Assembly: GCA_963977065.1 (NCBI GenBank)
Contig: CAXBNF010000003.1
Location: forward strand, 1 to 64,000
DNA: 64,000 bases
Origin: Planktosalinus sp963977065
Lineage (GTDB): Bacteria > Bacteroidota > Bacteroidia > Flavobacteriales > Flavobacteriaceae
Direction: 5' to 3'
The translations under genes and the position numbers were made by a program. Below, piece by piece: positions 23,675 to 33,067 of this stretch. The notes under the pieces were generated by a model that worked only from the letters and a program-made list of their open reading frames with translations, was not told the DNA's origin and did not search any database. Positions within the stretch are counted from its first letter, which is position 1. Every line of letters starts with the position of its first letter.

Positions 23675-26600
23675 ATGAGAACTATTTTTATCACTTTTCT
23701 CTTTTCAATTTTACTGAGCAATTTCTCAATTGCCCAAAGTCCGAATGTGGTTTTCTCTCATTTGAGTGTGAAAGACGGGCTGTCACAAAATTCTGTTACG
23801 GCCATACTACAGGACAGCAAGGGTTTTATGTGGTTTGGCACGCACGATGGTCTTAACAAATATGATGGAACCGGATTTAAAACTTACAGGCACGAGCGCA
23901 ACAATCCCAATAGCATTAGTAACAATTATATATGGGATTTGCACGAAGACGCAGAAGGTGTGCTGTGGATTGCCACGTTTGGTGGTGGTCTCAACAGCCT
24001 CGACCTAAAAACCGGTACTATTGAACGTTTTTCTCATCAACCCAATGAACCAAATTCCTTTCCCAGTAATCGTATTTTTTCTATTCAAGAAGGTAAAGAC
24101 GGGATTCTTTGGATTGGTGCCAATGAAGGACTCATTCGTTTTGATAAAAAAACAAAAACTTCACAACTTTTTCTCTCCACTACTTCCCCACAAGGCGTTT
24201 TGCTGGACAATTATACAGGCATCGTTACCTCTGACGGAAATGGGAATCTCTGGCTAAGAACTGATAATGGCCTCACTCTGTTTAACACCCAAACTTTAGA
24301 ACCCACCTATTTTACTCACAGTCCTTTTTCAAGTGAACACAACCTGGGTGATATTTATGACATCAAATGGCACAATAACAGACTCTTAGTGGGCTGTGAT
24401 ATCGGTTTACTTGAAATTGATATCATCAATAAAACAGATCGTTTATTGTTGCATTCTTCTGATGTTTCTTCTGAAAACTCTTCTGTTACTTTTCAAAAAA
24501 TTCTTTCGGTAGGCGAACAACAATTTTACATTGGCACACATTCCGGCTTGGTGTTTTTTGATGCTGAAAACAATTCACATTACCGCTATGAAAATAGTAA
24601 AGAAGATGATAAAAGTCTGGTTCATAATCACGTTCTGAGCCTCAGGCAATCCAAAGATGGTGTGGTGTGGATAGGTACTCGCAACGGAATTGATAAAATT
24701 GATTTTAGGGTACCGGATTTTATTCATTTCAGAAATTTTTCGTTACCCAATGCACTCAATGTTAAGAACATCAAATCTTTCATAGAAACCAAAAACGAGT
24801 TGTTGTGGATTGGTTCTACATCTGGCCTCAATTTATATGATAAAAATAAGGATGCGTTTGTTGATATTTCAGACATAAGAAATCAAATGACTTCAGATTA
24901 TTTGTTGCACATCTCCAAAGACAGCAAAGAAAACATCTGGATAGGAACCCGCACCGGTGGATTTTATCAAATTGACCCCCAACTCAATATCAAAAAAATC
25001 ACACCGGAAAATAAAGATGCTTCCAATGCCCGTGTACATTTTATTACTGAAGATCGTCAAGGGTTTATTTGGGTGGGAACCGGCGGAGAAGGTCTTTGGC
25101 GGTATGATTCCCGCACCAATCGAGTAAAAATGTATCCGCTATCCAAAGACGGAAAAGGTCCCAGCCATCCATATATTTTTGCAATTTTGGAAGACAGTTT
25201 TCAAAATCTCTGGCTGGGAACACCCACTGGCGGACTCAATCTTTTTGACCGCGAAAAAGAGGAGTTTCTCTATTTCCAAAACCATCCTGATAACACAAAC
25301 AGTTTAGCAAATGACTTAGTTTTAACATTGGCAGAAGACAGTAAAAACCAACTCTGGATTGGGACTACCGGTGGATTGAGTAAACTAAGCATTCCGCTTC
25401 AACACAATCTTTATTCTAAACTCAAGGGACTCAAAGAACAAGGGTCAGACTCCTTGTTTGTGAATTTTGGAAGGCCCGAAGGATTTCCCAATGAAGTGAT
25501 TTACGGCATTCTTGAAGACCCTCAACTAAACCTATGGATGTCCACCAATCAGGGATTGGTACAATTTAATACCCAAACCGAAAGCATTATCAACATCTAT
25601 GAAGCTGGTCACGGCTTGCAAAGCAATGAATTCAATCAAAACAGCTATCACAAGGGACCCTCAGGTTTGATGTATTTTGGGGGAATCGATGGCTTTAATA
25701 TTTTTAATCCCGAAAACATCAAAGGCAATACCTTTATTCCTGAAGTGCGTATCACCGGCTTGTCTATTTTAAATAAGCCTGTTCTTGTTGGCCAAGCCGA
25801 TAAAAACAAAATCCCGATACTTGACAAAGAACCTTATTTTAAGGAATCCATCACACTTTCGTGGAAACAAAAAGTCGTGAGCTTTCATTTTGCAGCACTT
25901 AGTTATATCAGTCCCGAAAAAAACAGCTACCAATACAAAATGGAAGGTTTTGATGAAGACTGGGTACTTGCCGGAAACACCAACCAAACCACCTACACCA
26001 ATCTCGACCCGGGAACTTATACCTTTCGTGTAAACGCAGCAAACAATAGCGGAATATGGAATGAAACCGGTACTGCCATTACTGTAAAAGTAAATCCGCC
26101 GCCCTGGCGCAGTTGGTATGCTTATGTGGCTTATTTGTTGCTTTTTCTTGCTGCTATCTATGCTTTTATTAAATACCGCGTTAACCAAGCGACACAGGCA
26201 CTTTTACGAAAAGCCGAAATTGAACGCGTAAGAGTTGAAGAACGGGAAATCTTCAGAAGACGCAGCTCACAAGATTTTCACGACGAGGCGGGTAATAAAA
26301 TCACCCGAATTAGTCTTGTTACGGCTCTCGCCAAACAAGAAGCAAACACAAACGATCATCTAAAAGGTTACCTACATAAAATTGAAGAAAACGTGCAAGA
26401 ACTCAATACCGGTATGCGCGATTTTATCTGGGCTTTAGACCCGGGAAAAGACACCCTGTATGAAACCTTGCATCGCTTTGAAGATTTTGCGTCAGGATTT
26501 TGTGAAGATGCCCAAGTTCGTTTTCAAAGCGAAGGCGTGGGTGTATATTTAAATCATTTTCCGTTAAATATGAACCAACGCAGACATTTGTTGTTGATTC

Positions 26601-26866
26601 TTAAGGAAGTATTGCACAACAGCATTAAACACGCAGCTCCCAAAAACATTCAGCTAAGGGTTACAACTGAAAAAGAAGCTACCATTATTTCACTATCTGA
26701 CGATGGAAAAGGATTTGAGTTAAACACATTAAAAAGACAAAACGGTCTCCAAAATATCAGGGAAAGAGCAAAAAATCTTGATGCGGACTTAGTAATACAA
26801 TCTGCAATAAACAAAGGAACCAAAATCACAATCACACTTAAAAACGCCTTATTAATGAAGCTTTAG
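23675..26866 (+). CDS. Beta-propeller sensor histidine kinase (Reg_prop/Y_Y_Y, HisKA_3)
   Basis: The 1063-aa membrane sensor has a signal peptide (1-20, ending SIAQ), then two seven-bladed propellers of Reg_prop repeats, recognisable by recurring LWIGT/IWVGT blade endings and DGLNKYDG. A Y_Y_Y domain follows (about 740-805: YQYKMEGFDEDW, TYTNLDPGTYTFRVNA), then one membrane helix (about 812-832). The kinase has HisKA_3 phosphoacceptor His869 (DFHDEAGNKITRISL) and a HATPase domain with LKEVLHNSIKHA and DDGKGFEL. Unlike hybrid systems used for polysaccharide utilisation it has no fused receiver or AraC domain. The NarL-type regulator 58 nt downstream is the evident partner. No glycan genes adjoin, so the signal is unknown. 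Confidence 0.9.
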   Translation: MRTIFITFLFSILLSNFSIAQSPNVVFSHLSVKDGLSQNSVTAILQDSKGFMWFGTHDGLNKYDGTGFKTYRHERNNPNSISNNYIWDLHEDAEGVLWIATFGGGLNSLDLKTGTIERFSHQPNEPNSFPSNRIFSIQEGKDGILWIGANEGLIRFDKKTKTSQLFLSTTSPQGVLLDNYTGIVTSDGNGNLWLRTDNGLTLFNTQTLEPTYFTHSPFSSEHNLGDIYDIKWHNNRLLVGCDIGLLEIDIINKTDRLLLHSSDVSSENSSVTFQKILSVGEQQFYIGTHSGLVFFDAENNSHYRYENSKEDDKSLVHNHVLSLRQSKDGVVWIGTRNGIDKIDFRVPDFIHFRNFSLPNALNVKNIKSFIETKNELLWIGSTSGLNLYDKNKDAFVDISDIRNQMTSDYLLHISKDSKENIWIGTRTGGFYQIDPQLNIKKITPENKDASNARVHFITEDRQGFIWVGTGGEGLWRYDSRTNRVKMYPLSKDGKGPSHPYIFAILEDSFQNLWLGTPTGGLNLFDREKEEFLYFQNHPDNTNSLANDLVLTLAEDSKNQLWIGTTGGLSKLSIPLQHNLYSKLKGLKEQGSDSLFVNFGRPEGFPNEVIYGILEDPQLNLWMSTNQGLVQFNTQTESIINIYEAGHGLQSNEFNQNSYHKGPSGLMYFGGIDGFNIFNPENIKGNTFIPEVRITGLSILNKPVLVGQADKNKIPILDKEPYFKESITLSWKQKVVSFHFAALSYISPEKNSYQYKMEGFDEDWVLAGNTNQTTYTNLDPGTYTFRVNAANNSGIWNETGTAITVKVNPPPWRSWYAYVAYLLLFLAAIYAFIKYRVNQATQALLRKAEIERVRVEEREIFRRRSSQDFHDEAGNKITRISLVTALAKQEANTNDHLKGYLHKIEENVQELNTGMRDFIWALDPGKDTLYETLHRFEDFASGFCEDAQVRFQSEGVGVYLNHFPLNMNQRRHLLLILKEVLHNSIKHAAPKNIQLRVTTEKEATIISLSDDGKGFELNTLKRQNGLQNIRERAKNLDADLVIQSAINKGTKITITLKNALLMKL

Positions 26867-26924
26867 CGTAAAAGATTACCCAAAAAGGTAATCCGTCGAA
26901 GCAATAGATTCTGTATCTTTAACT

Positions 26925-27560
26925 ATGGAAAAAGCCCATTCACATATCTATGTTTCCATTATTGAAGACGACTCGTTGATATTAACTTCGCTCACGCAAT
27001 TGGTTGATAACGCTCCGGGATTTAAAGTAGTGAGCAGCTTTCAAACGGCAGACGATGCCCTAAATGGCTTTCCAAAACCATTGCCAGATGTCCTTCTGTT
27101 GGACATTGATTTACCGGGAACTTCAGGCTTAGAGGCACTTCCCAAGCTCAACAAACTACTTCCCAAAACCAATGTTTTAATGCTTACCGTAAACGACAGT
27201 TCAGACTTGGTTTTTCAGTCACTTCAAAACGGCGCTGTGGGTTATTTGCTAAAAGGCAATACCCCTTCAAAATTACTTGAAAGCATCAAAGAAGTTTTTG
27301 AAGGCGGCTCGCCTATGAGTCCTTCCATCGCCCGAAAAGTAATTGGTTCCTTTCAAAACAAAGACCCCTACAAACTATCTGACCGTGAAAAACAGGTACT
27401 TCAAAAACTTTGTAACGGTAGCAACAACAGCAAAATTGCCGAAGAATTATTTGTTTCGGTCAATACCGTTAAAGCACACATCAAAAATATTTATGAAAAA
27501 ATGCACGTGCATTCGCGGGCTGAAGTAGTCGCTCAAGCCATAAAAAACAAGATTGTTTAG
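26925..27560 (+). CDS. NarL/LuxR-family response regulator
   Basis: The 211-aa regulator has a receiver domain (about 8-125) with EDD, phosphoacceptor Asp60 (VLLLDIDLP) and LLKGNTP carrying the conserved Lys. A LuxR-type HTH follows (about 148-208: LSDREKQVLQKLCNGSNNSKIAEELFVSVNTVKAHIKNIYEKM). It should be phosphorylated by the propeller kinase directly upstream, since HisKA_3 kinases normally pair with NarL-type regulators. TATCTTTA (26914-26921) ends 3 nt before the ATG, which suggests it may also be transcribed separately and leaderless. Confidence 0.92.
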   Translation: MEKAHSHIYVSIIEDDSLILTSLTQLVDNAPGFKVVSSFQTADDALNGFPKPLPDVLLLDIDLPGTSGLEALPKLNKLLPKTNVLMLTVNDSSDLVFQSLQNGAVGYLLKGNTPSKLLESIKEVFEGGSPMSPSIARKVIGSFQNKDPYKLSDREKQVLQKLCNGSNNSKIAEELFVSVNTVKAHIKNIYEKMHVHSRAEVVAQAIKNKIV

Positions 27561-27566
27561 TTTATT

Positions 27567-27685
27567 TTTTGGGCGTTCCGCCACGCTAATAGCGTTACGG
27601 CCACGCTGTCCGCTATATCATTTGGCTGCCTTAGGGCAGCCAAAAGGATGCCGCTTTCATCGTTAACGCAGGTTACGGATGCTTC
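27567..27685. repeat. G+C-rich palindromic interspersed repeat
   Basis: This is a markedly G+C-rich segment in an AT-rich genome. It contains a short imperfect repeat around GCCACGCT (27579 and 27600) and a perfect hairpin TTGGCTGCC/GGCAGCCAA (27622-27630 with 27635-27643), followed by GGATGCCGCT and ACGCAGG-type segments. From memory, sequences of this form (GCTGTCCGCTATATC, hairpin, GGATGCCGCT, TAACGC) recur between genes in many Flavobacteriaceae. It separates two convergent genes and its right end supplies the last codons and stop of the minus-strand gene ending at 27673. The hairpin could act as a bidirectional terminator. Confidence 0.7.
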
Positions 27686-30657
27686 CCTTTTCGTATGCGC
27701 GAAATGGTCAAATCTGAAAAATAATTGGCAGTAATGTCCATTATGGCTTTGTCTATTTCGTGTACTGCACCAAATAAATGGGCAATTTCGTGGGCTATCA
27801 CATCGCCTTTGCCACTTCCGCCTTTGCCATTTTGATTTACCGGGACTGTGCAAAGGTATTTATCTCGGTTGGTCCAGGAAAGATTGTTAAACTCTAATAA
27901 GCCTTCCATAAAAATATTGATGCCCAGTTTTTCATCATCGGCTATGCCGGTTATGGTCTTTTCACCTTCATTGGGATCACCGTCTTCTGCAGTGGCGCCG
28001 GCATAACAGGTGTTGACATAAAAACACCAAAACTCAGGGTCTTTAGCCAGATTTATATTGTCGAACAAATAATTGGACTTTATTTCATCAAAATCATCGG
28101 CATTTGTGTTTCTTATAAACTTGGTTTCTTTTCTGGGGTTATACTTTTTTAAGGTTTCAAAATCGACCACGGTATAAGATGGTCTAAAAATACGCTCCAA
28201 CACACACAAATCAGGGTTGAGGTCCGGCATCGCATCACCGGCTTTAAAACCCCATTTTCGTTCATCGTCAAATTTAAGTCCGCACACCTTGCCTTCATAA
28301 CCATCCAGTCCGCTGAGCAATCCTTCAATCACGACATAATCGGCGGCACCGTTAAAAATATATCCGGCTTCGTTAGCAGAATTTTCAAGAATTTTAAAGG
28401 TTTGATTCAGCACTTTAAATTCACCATCTTGAAACGCATTGATTATACCAACGTGTTTATGCCCTGCATCAGGGTCTGAAGACATTGTAGGTTTGGTAAC
28501 TCCGTCTTCTTCCAGTTTTTCAATGATATTATCTTCAATATAAATCTTGGTTTGCCCCACACTTGGACTGTTGAGTTCATAAGAAACAATTTTACTGAAC
28601 ATCACATCTTTTCCAATGGGTCCCATTTTATCCACTTCGGCATACATAAACCGCCAAACGGTAAGGGTTTTACTGGCATAGTTTTCGGCTAAGCGCACCT
28701 CTGCTTTTTCGGCATCATCGGGGTTAGCGTCCAACACCGCCGGGTCAACAATACGCTGTTTATCGTTGTTGCGAGTTACCTCACTGGAATTGCTATTGAG
28801 TTTGGAATCGTCGTTTTCAAGCGTTTTTAAAAACTCCCTGTCAAATGCGCTTACCACTCTAAAATTATCGCCGGGTTGCAAGCTTACTTCAAATTCAAGT
28901 TGTTCGGTGCTTTCAATGAAATCCACTTTTAAAATACCGTCTTTATCTTGTCCGGTTAAATAACCCGATTTGAGTTTGCCTCCGCTTTTTTCCAAAAACC
29001 CGATATTGTCTTCGGCTTGGCTCTCGTTGTCCATTTCGGCTATCTTTGAGTTTTCGAGTGTGGGGTCGTCCACATCAAAAGATTTAAAATACACTTTTAT
29101 AGGGTAAATGGGTTTTACGCTTAAAGTCACATTTAAGGTTACTTTATTTCGCAATAAATCTTCAGCTTTTCCTACACTTTTTATGCGCTTTCCTGGAAAG
29201 ACCCTCACGCCTGTTGGACGCAGGTAACTGCTGCTTTCGGAAACCACATCGCAATCGCATTTAATTAATCCTGAAGGTTCTGTAATTGGGTCTGATGGAT
29301 TTCTGAAATTCACATCATAATCCAGTTTATTGTCGTGGTTGATGCTGTTGTTTCTACCTTCCCACTCCAATTTTTCGATACCAATAATAGTCAAAGCAGC
29401 TTCCTGAAAATTTTCGGGGTCGTTTTTTGGGTACATTTTAAAAACGGTGCCGCGTTGCTCGGTATGGGCTTCTATGCCTTCTACCCAAATCTCCTTAATC
29501 CAGAAATTCCCTATCTTTTCAAAATCTGTGGGAATAAACAGAGGTTTTGCAGGGTCAAAGGCTTCGGTTTTTTTGTTGTCCTTCCAAAGCAAGACGTTTT
29601 TGGCCCCTTTGGTTTGTTCAAAAATAATTTCTTCAGGCGGATTGGGCTCACCGGTATAAGGCACTTTGATGCGCAGCCTCACCAAATCGTCATCGGCTTT
29701 TGTTAGCTTGGTTTTAGAAATCTTGGTTTCGGGATCGTAATCAAACGTTTCGCCTTGGTCATCGTTGTCGAGGTTTACAAATGTTTGGGCACCCATTTCA
29801 AGCATCAATGCCGGATTTATTTTTTTTCCGTCTAGTGCTTCGGCATTAAAAATTTCCAGTTCGGGCGCATCACAAAAACAAATATCGTCCAACCAAACCT
29901 CGCTTTTTTCAGTCCCGGGAATGGTCATAGCCAAATGCGCTCCGTTCATTCCATAAGGTGGTTTATTGGGAAAACTGCTTCCCACGATATAAAATTGCAC
30001 ACCGGCACCACGCACTTGTTTGTTTTCCGGAAGGTGTAAAGGAATTTTAAACGCCGTCCACTCGTTTGTGTTTTTAGTTATAACGGCGTTTGTCTCATCA
30101 GGTGCGGGACCGCCACCGCTGCCATCGGTAGCCAATAAAAAAGGATTGATCCAAAGCTTGTCGCCATTTTTCAAATTGGTTTTGTAATAGCCACAGATTG
30201 CTTTTGGTTTTTCTGTAACAGGCATATATATTTTATCGACTATCTCTTTGGGGTTGGCTACCATCACATCATTACAATCGCCCTGGCACCAAAAGATGGA
30301 GGCACTTAATCCCTGTTTCTTCAACATATCTTCTGCCATTTTTTTGTACTGAGGATACTGGCTCATCGCCTTGACATATTCCTCATTTTTGTTGAGATAA
30401 TCAACGGTTGACGGATTTTTTAAATGTATGGCATAGTTGCCGCTTTTGCTGTCGGTCGATTTAAAAATACTTTTAAAATCGTCAGGTATATTTGGGGCGT
30501 TTTGAGTAACGTTGGTACTGCCCCAATTGAGCGGTGTATCGCCTTTCCAAAGTTCAAAATCGCCATTGGGAATGTCACAAGACGCTTCCTCTTGAGCAAA
30601 AAGTGCTAATGGGAAGGCACACAAAATCAGTACTAAGAAGCCGGTTTTTCTTTTCAT
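27673..30657 (-). CDS. Large secreted protein with a C-terminal zincin metalloprotease motif
   Basis: The 994-aa protein has a signal peptide (MKRKTGFLVL...ALFAQ). The N-terminus (CDIPNGDFELWKG... WLDDICFCDAPE) looks like a carbohydrate-binding-type jelly roll (PCMD-like). A long middle with several beta-rich segments is unassigned. Near the C-terminus, HEIAHLFGAVHE at about 956-967 is an HExxHxxGxxH zinc site, followed closely by IMD, which could be a Met-turn. It lacks a recognisable T9SS sorting domain. The ATG at 30657 begins the signal peptide; a GTG at 30669 overlapping the upstream stop is less likely. It is cotranscribed with the OmpA-like gene 8 nt upstream. Protease activity is inferred from the motif. 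Confidence 0.75.
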   Translation of the reverse strand: MKRKTGFLVLILCAFPLALFAQEEASCDIPNGDFELWKGDTPLNWGSTNVTQNAPNIPDDFKSIFKSTDSKSGNYAIHLKNPSTVDYLNKNEEYVKAMSQYPQYKKMAEDMLKKQGLSASIFWCQGDCNDVMVANPKEIVDKIYMPVTEKPKAICGYYKTNLKNGDKLWINPFLLATDGSGGGPAPDETNAVITKNTNEWTAFKIPLHLPENKQVRGAGVQFYIVGSSFPNKPPYGMNGAHLAMTIPGTEKSEVWLDDICFCDAPELEIFNAEALDGKKINPALMLEMGAQTFVNLDNDDQGETFDYDPETKISKTKLTKADDDLVRLRIKVPYTGEPNPPEEIIFEQTKGAKNVLLWKDNKKTEAFDPAKPLFIPTDFEKIGNFWIKEIWVEGIEAHTEQRGTVFKMYPKNDPENFQEAALTIIGIEKLEWEGRNNSINHDNKLDYDVNFRNPSDPITEPSGLIKCDCDVVSESSSYLRPTGVRVFPGKRIKSVGKAEDLLRNKVTLNVTLSVKPIYPIKVYFKSFDVDDPTLENSKIAEMDNESQAEDNIGFLEKSGGKLKSGYLTGQDKDGILKVDFIESTEQLEFEVSLQPGDNFRVVSAFDREFLKTLENDDSKLNSNSSEVTRNNDKQRIVDPAVLDANPDDAEKAEVRLAENYASKTLTVWRFMYAEVDKMGPIGKDVMFSKIVSYELNSPSVGQTKIYIEDNIIEKLEEDGVTKPTMSSDPDAGHKHVGIINAFQDGEFKVLNQTFKILENSANEAGYIFNGAADYVVIEGLLSGLDGYEGKVCGLKFDDERKWGFKAGDAMPDLNPDLCVLERIFRPSYTVVDFETLKKYNPRKETKFIRNTNADDFDEIKSNYLFDNINLAKDPEFWCFYVNTCYAGATAEDGDPNEGEKTITGIADDEKLGINIFMEGLLEFNNLSWTNRDKYLCTVPVNQNGKGGSGKGDVIAHEIAHLFGAVHEIDKAIMDITANYFSDLTISRIRKGKHP

Positions 30658-30665
30658 CTTTAAAA

Positions 30666-31970
30666 TCACTGTACAATAAATTCGGTGCGTCTGTTTTTGG
30701 CTTTGTTGAGTGCTGAATCGTTAGGAGCAACCGGTTCGGCCTCACCTTTACCATCGGTTTCCAAACGATTGGTATCGATGCCAAACTGATTGACCAAGGC
30801 ATTTTTTACAGAGAGAGCGCGGTCTTTGGAGAGTCCTATATTGTATTGCTCCGTGCCATCGGAATCAGTATGCCCCACAATGCGGATGTTTTTACCGGGC
30901 TCGGTTTTTAGCGCTTCAGCAATTTCCCGAAGGATTCCGAAGGATTCGGGTTTTATGGTAGCCGAATTTACATCAAAATGAATGGCGTTTGTGACATATT
31001 TACCGGTGGCAAAAAGTTTGGCTCGAGGCTCGGGCAATCCTTTTGCAATGCGCAGGTTGGAAATAAGAAAATGCTCTTTACCATCTTGCATTCCATACGT
31101 TTGAAACAATATTTTTTTGAACTTTTCGCCATTGGGCACGCCACGCGAAAAATCGACAACTTTTTCGCCATCCATATAAAAACGATAGCGGTTGCCTTTT
31201 ACTGATATGGCGATGTGTGTGCCTTCTTTGATGTTTTGTCTGTAATCGTTTTTGACGCTGTTGCTTGCTTTTTCAGCATTCTTTTCAATACTTCTAAAGT
31301 TTATGCCATTGTCCCATTTTTGATGGGCATAAATTTCGGCTACTGCATTAGTGGTTCCGGGATTTAGTCGTCGCGAGCCATCGGTAAGAAAAACCATAAG
31401 ACGTGCCACCTGCGAGGTGTTATCAGAAATTCCAAAGCCAATTAAGTCAAACTCTATGGTGTAATCTTTGCCCCAAAGTTCGGGCATATCGGCTTCGAAA
31501 AAACCTTTGTTGAAGAGTTTCATCCAGCGTTGGTTTTCATCGTTAGAAAGCGTGATGACTTCTGCACTGGCATTGCCATCCCACAATTGGGGAAAATCGC
31601 CAATGGGGTCTTTGGAAAAATCTTCAAATAAAATGACATTTTCGCCCGCTACCCAATCGCTTTTCGAGTACATTTCAACCACTTCTTGGTCTTCGGCATT
31701 TTGTGGGGTTTGAGTGATTGAAGAATCACCATCATTATCGCTATTTCCGGAATTTGGTGAATCAGTTTTAGGGTTTTGTTTACCATTCCCTAAAATGGTG
31801 TCCATCACTTTATTGGTTTCTTCTTCGGTTTTTTGCTCCAGTTTTTTAGTGGCGGCATTTTCAGCTTTTTTTTTGAGTTTATCAATTATTTGTGCATCAG
31901 CTTGCGGAATGTTCACAAAGAAAAGGGCTACTAAAAATGCAATTGAAATATTGAGTCTTTTTGTTTTCAT
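30666..31970 (-). CDS. OmpA-family outer-membrane protein
   Basis: The 434-aa protein has a signal peptide (1-26, ending ADA), a Lys/Glu-rich coiled segment (IDKLKKKAENAATKKLEQKTEEETNK), a Ser/Asn/Asp/Gly-rich linker and then a laminin-G/concanavalin-like region (about 110-315, VILFEDFSKDPIGDFPQLW... DYTIEFDL). The C-terminal OmpA domain (about 325-434) has VGHTDSDGTEQYNIGLSKDRALSVKNAL and NRRTEF, which bind peptidoglycan. It probably anchors an outer-membrane or surface structure to the wall and may tether or present the metalloprotease-like protein encoded next. Divergent from the gene at 32101. Confidence 0.85.
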   Translation of the reverse strand: MKTKRLNISIAFLVALFFVNIPQADAQIIDKLKKKAENAATKKLEQKTEEETNKVMDTILGNGKQNPKTDSPNSGNSDNDGDSSITQTPQNAEDQEVVEMYSKSDWVAGENVILFEDFSKDPIGDFPQLWDGNASAEVITLSNDENQRWMKLFNKGFFEADMPELWGKDYTIEFDLIGFGISDNTSQVARLMVFLTDGSRRLNPGTTNAVAEIYAHQKWDNGINFRSIEKNAEKASNSVKNDYRQNIKEGTHIAISVKGNRYRFYMDGEKVVDFSRGVPNGEKFKKILFQTYGMQDGKEHFLISNLRIAKGLPEPRAKLFATGKYVTNAIHFDVNSATIKPESFGILREIAEALKTEPGKNIRIVGHTDSDGTEQYNIGLSKDRALSVKNALVNQFGIDTNRLETDGKGEAEPVAPNDSALNKAKNRRTEFIVQ

Positions 31971-32100
31971 AATGGTTATGCTAAAAGTTTGAATTTCAAA
32001 ACTATAATTCTTATGTCTAAATTTATATTACCCAAACGGGTAGTTATTTGCTTTATAGTATCGGTTAATTTTGAAATATTATAAAACCTAAAAAAATAAT

Positions 32101-33051
32101 ATGAAACGAGCAGTTGGGTTGTTTTTTTATTTCACTTTAAGCTTTTTAACCGTTTTTTTTATGGCCGGTTGGGTCGTGAAACTTTTAGGCATTGGCGCTA
32201 ACCAAGGACTTGCTGCAGGAGCTATGGTTTTGTTTTATGCGTTTATTGTTGGTATTCTTGGGTTGGTAGCTGCTATTTTAATTTATATCAAACGCAAATC
32301 ATTACCGCTTTTTAAAATCAACTTGATTTTACTGTTATTGTTGGCATTATCTGTAGTGCTATTAAAAATTACGCCCAAAAAGAAATCGGTTCCCTACAAT
32401 AAACCTGCTGAGGAAGTAAGCCAAGCAGGATTTTTTGCTTTTAGTGGAGATATTAACAAACTTTCAAGATCGAACATTGTTGAACAGGAAATGGGCTTGG
32501 GACTTTACACCCCACGAATGGTTCCCGGCCAGATCTTGTATTTTTATGAAAGTCCAACTCTTTCTTCCCACAATGAGCGTTTAAAACCCGCAGACAGTAT
32601 TGTTTTTGAAGCTACAACCTATGGTGGTTTTGAAATGGGTTACAAACCAAAATGGCTGGAACCTCATTATGTAAAGCTGGATTATGATATGCTTCTGTTT
32701 CAAGTAAATTCATTTGGAAGGCGATATATTGAACTTACTGTTAATGAAAGTCAAAACAAAACACTTTATGTTTCAGCAGATAGTGGTACTTATGTAGATT
32801 GGAATCAATTTATCATTCAGGCTCATTCTGTAGAAATTTTGGATACTTTTCCTCAGAAAATCAAATCACAACCATTGATTGGAAGTAAATCTATTTTTCC
32901 TGAAGGAGATTACTTAATGGTGCCAGAACACATAAAAGGCGATTGGTTGCTCATCACCATCACAGACTTACAATACAACTTTAAAGGAAAAGGATGGATA
33001 CAATGGAAAAAGGATGGTAAACTGCTAATTCAATATAAGATGCTAAGTTAA
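32101..33051 (+). CDS. Membrane protein of unknown family, paralogue 1 of a tandem pair
   Basis: The 316-aa protein has three N-terminal hydrophobic helices (about 6-28, 37-61, 72-90) and then a soluble domain of about 210 residues, probably periplasmic. The soluble part has EMGLGLYTPRMVPGQILYFYESP, a PKWLEPHYVKLDYDMLLFQV motif and the ending GKGWIQWKKDGKLLIQYKMLS. All are shared, with changes, by the next gene (EMGLGFFVPNF, PPWLYPEHLKLDYELMAFKV, GKGWIQWKECGKLLVTYNLLS). No known family is recognised. The two genes are 16 nt apart, clearly a tandem duplication. Confidence 0.7.
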   Translation: MKRAVGLFFYFTLSFLTVFFMAGWVVKLLGIGANQGLAAGAMVLFYAFIVGILGLVAAILIYIKRKSLPLFKINLILLLLLALSVVLLKITPKKKSVPYNKPAEEVSQAGFFAFSGDINKLSRSNIVEQEMGLGLYTPRMVPGQILYFYESPTLSSHNERLKPADSIVFEATTYGGFEMGYKPKWLEPHYVKLDYDMLLFQVNSFGRRYIELTVNESQNKTLYVSADSGTYVDWNQFIIQAHSVEILDTFPQKIKSQPLIGSKSIFPEGDYLMVPEHIKGDWLLITITDLQYNFKGKGWIQWKKDGKLLIQYKMLS

Positions 33052-33067
33052 TTTAAACAAAAACCAG

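Noticed and set aside
25769..26188. 139-codon minus-strand ORF
   Set aside because: Antisense to the Y_Y_Y domain of the propeller kinase; no independent support.
23675..26866. Hybrid two-component system for polysaccharide utilisation
   Set aside because: The protein ends after the HATPase domain with no receiver or AraC domain and no SusC/SusD or glycoside hydrolase genes adjoin.
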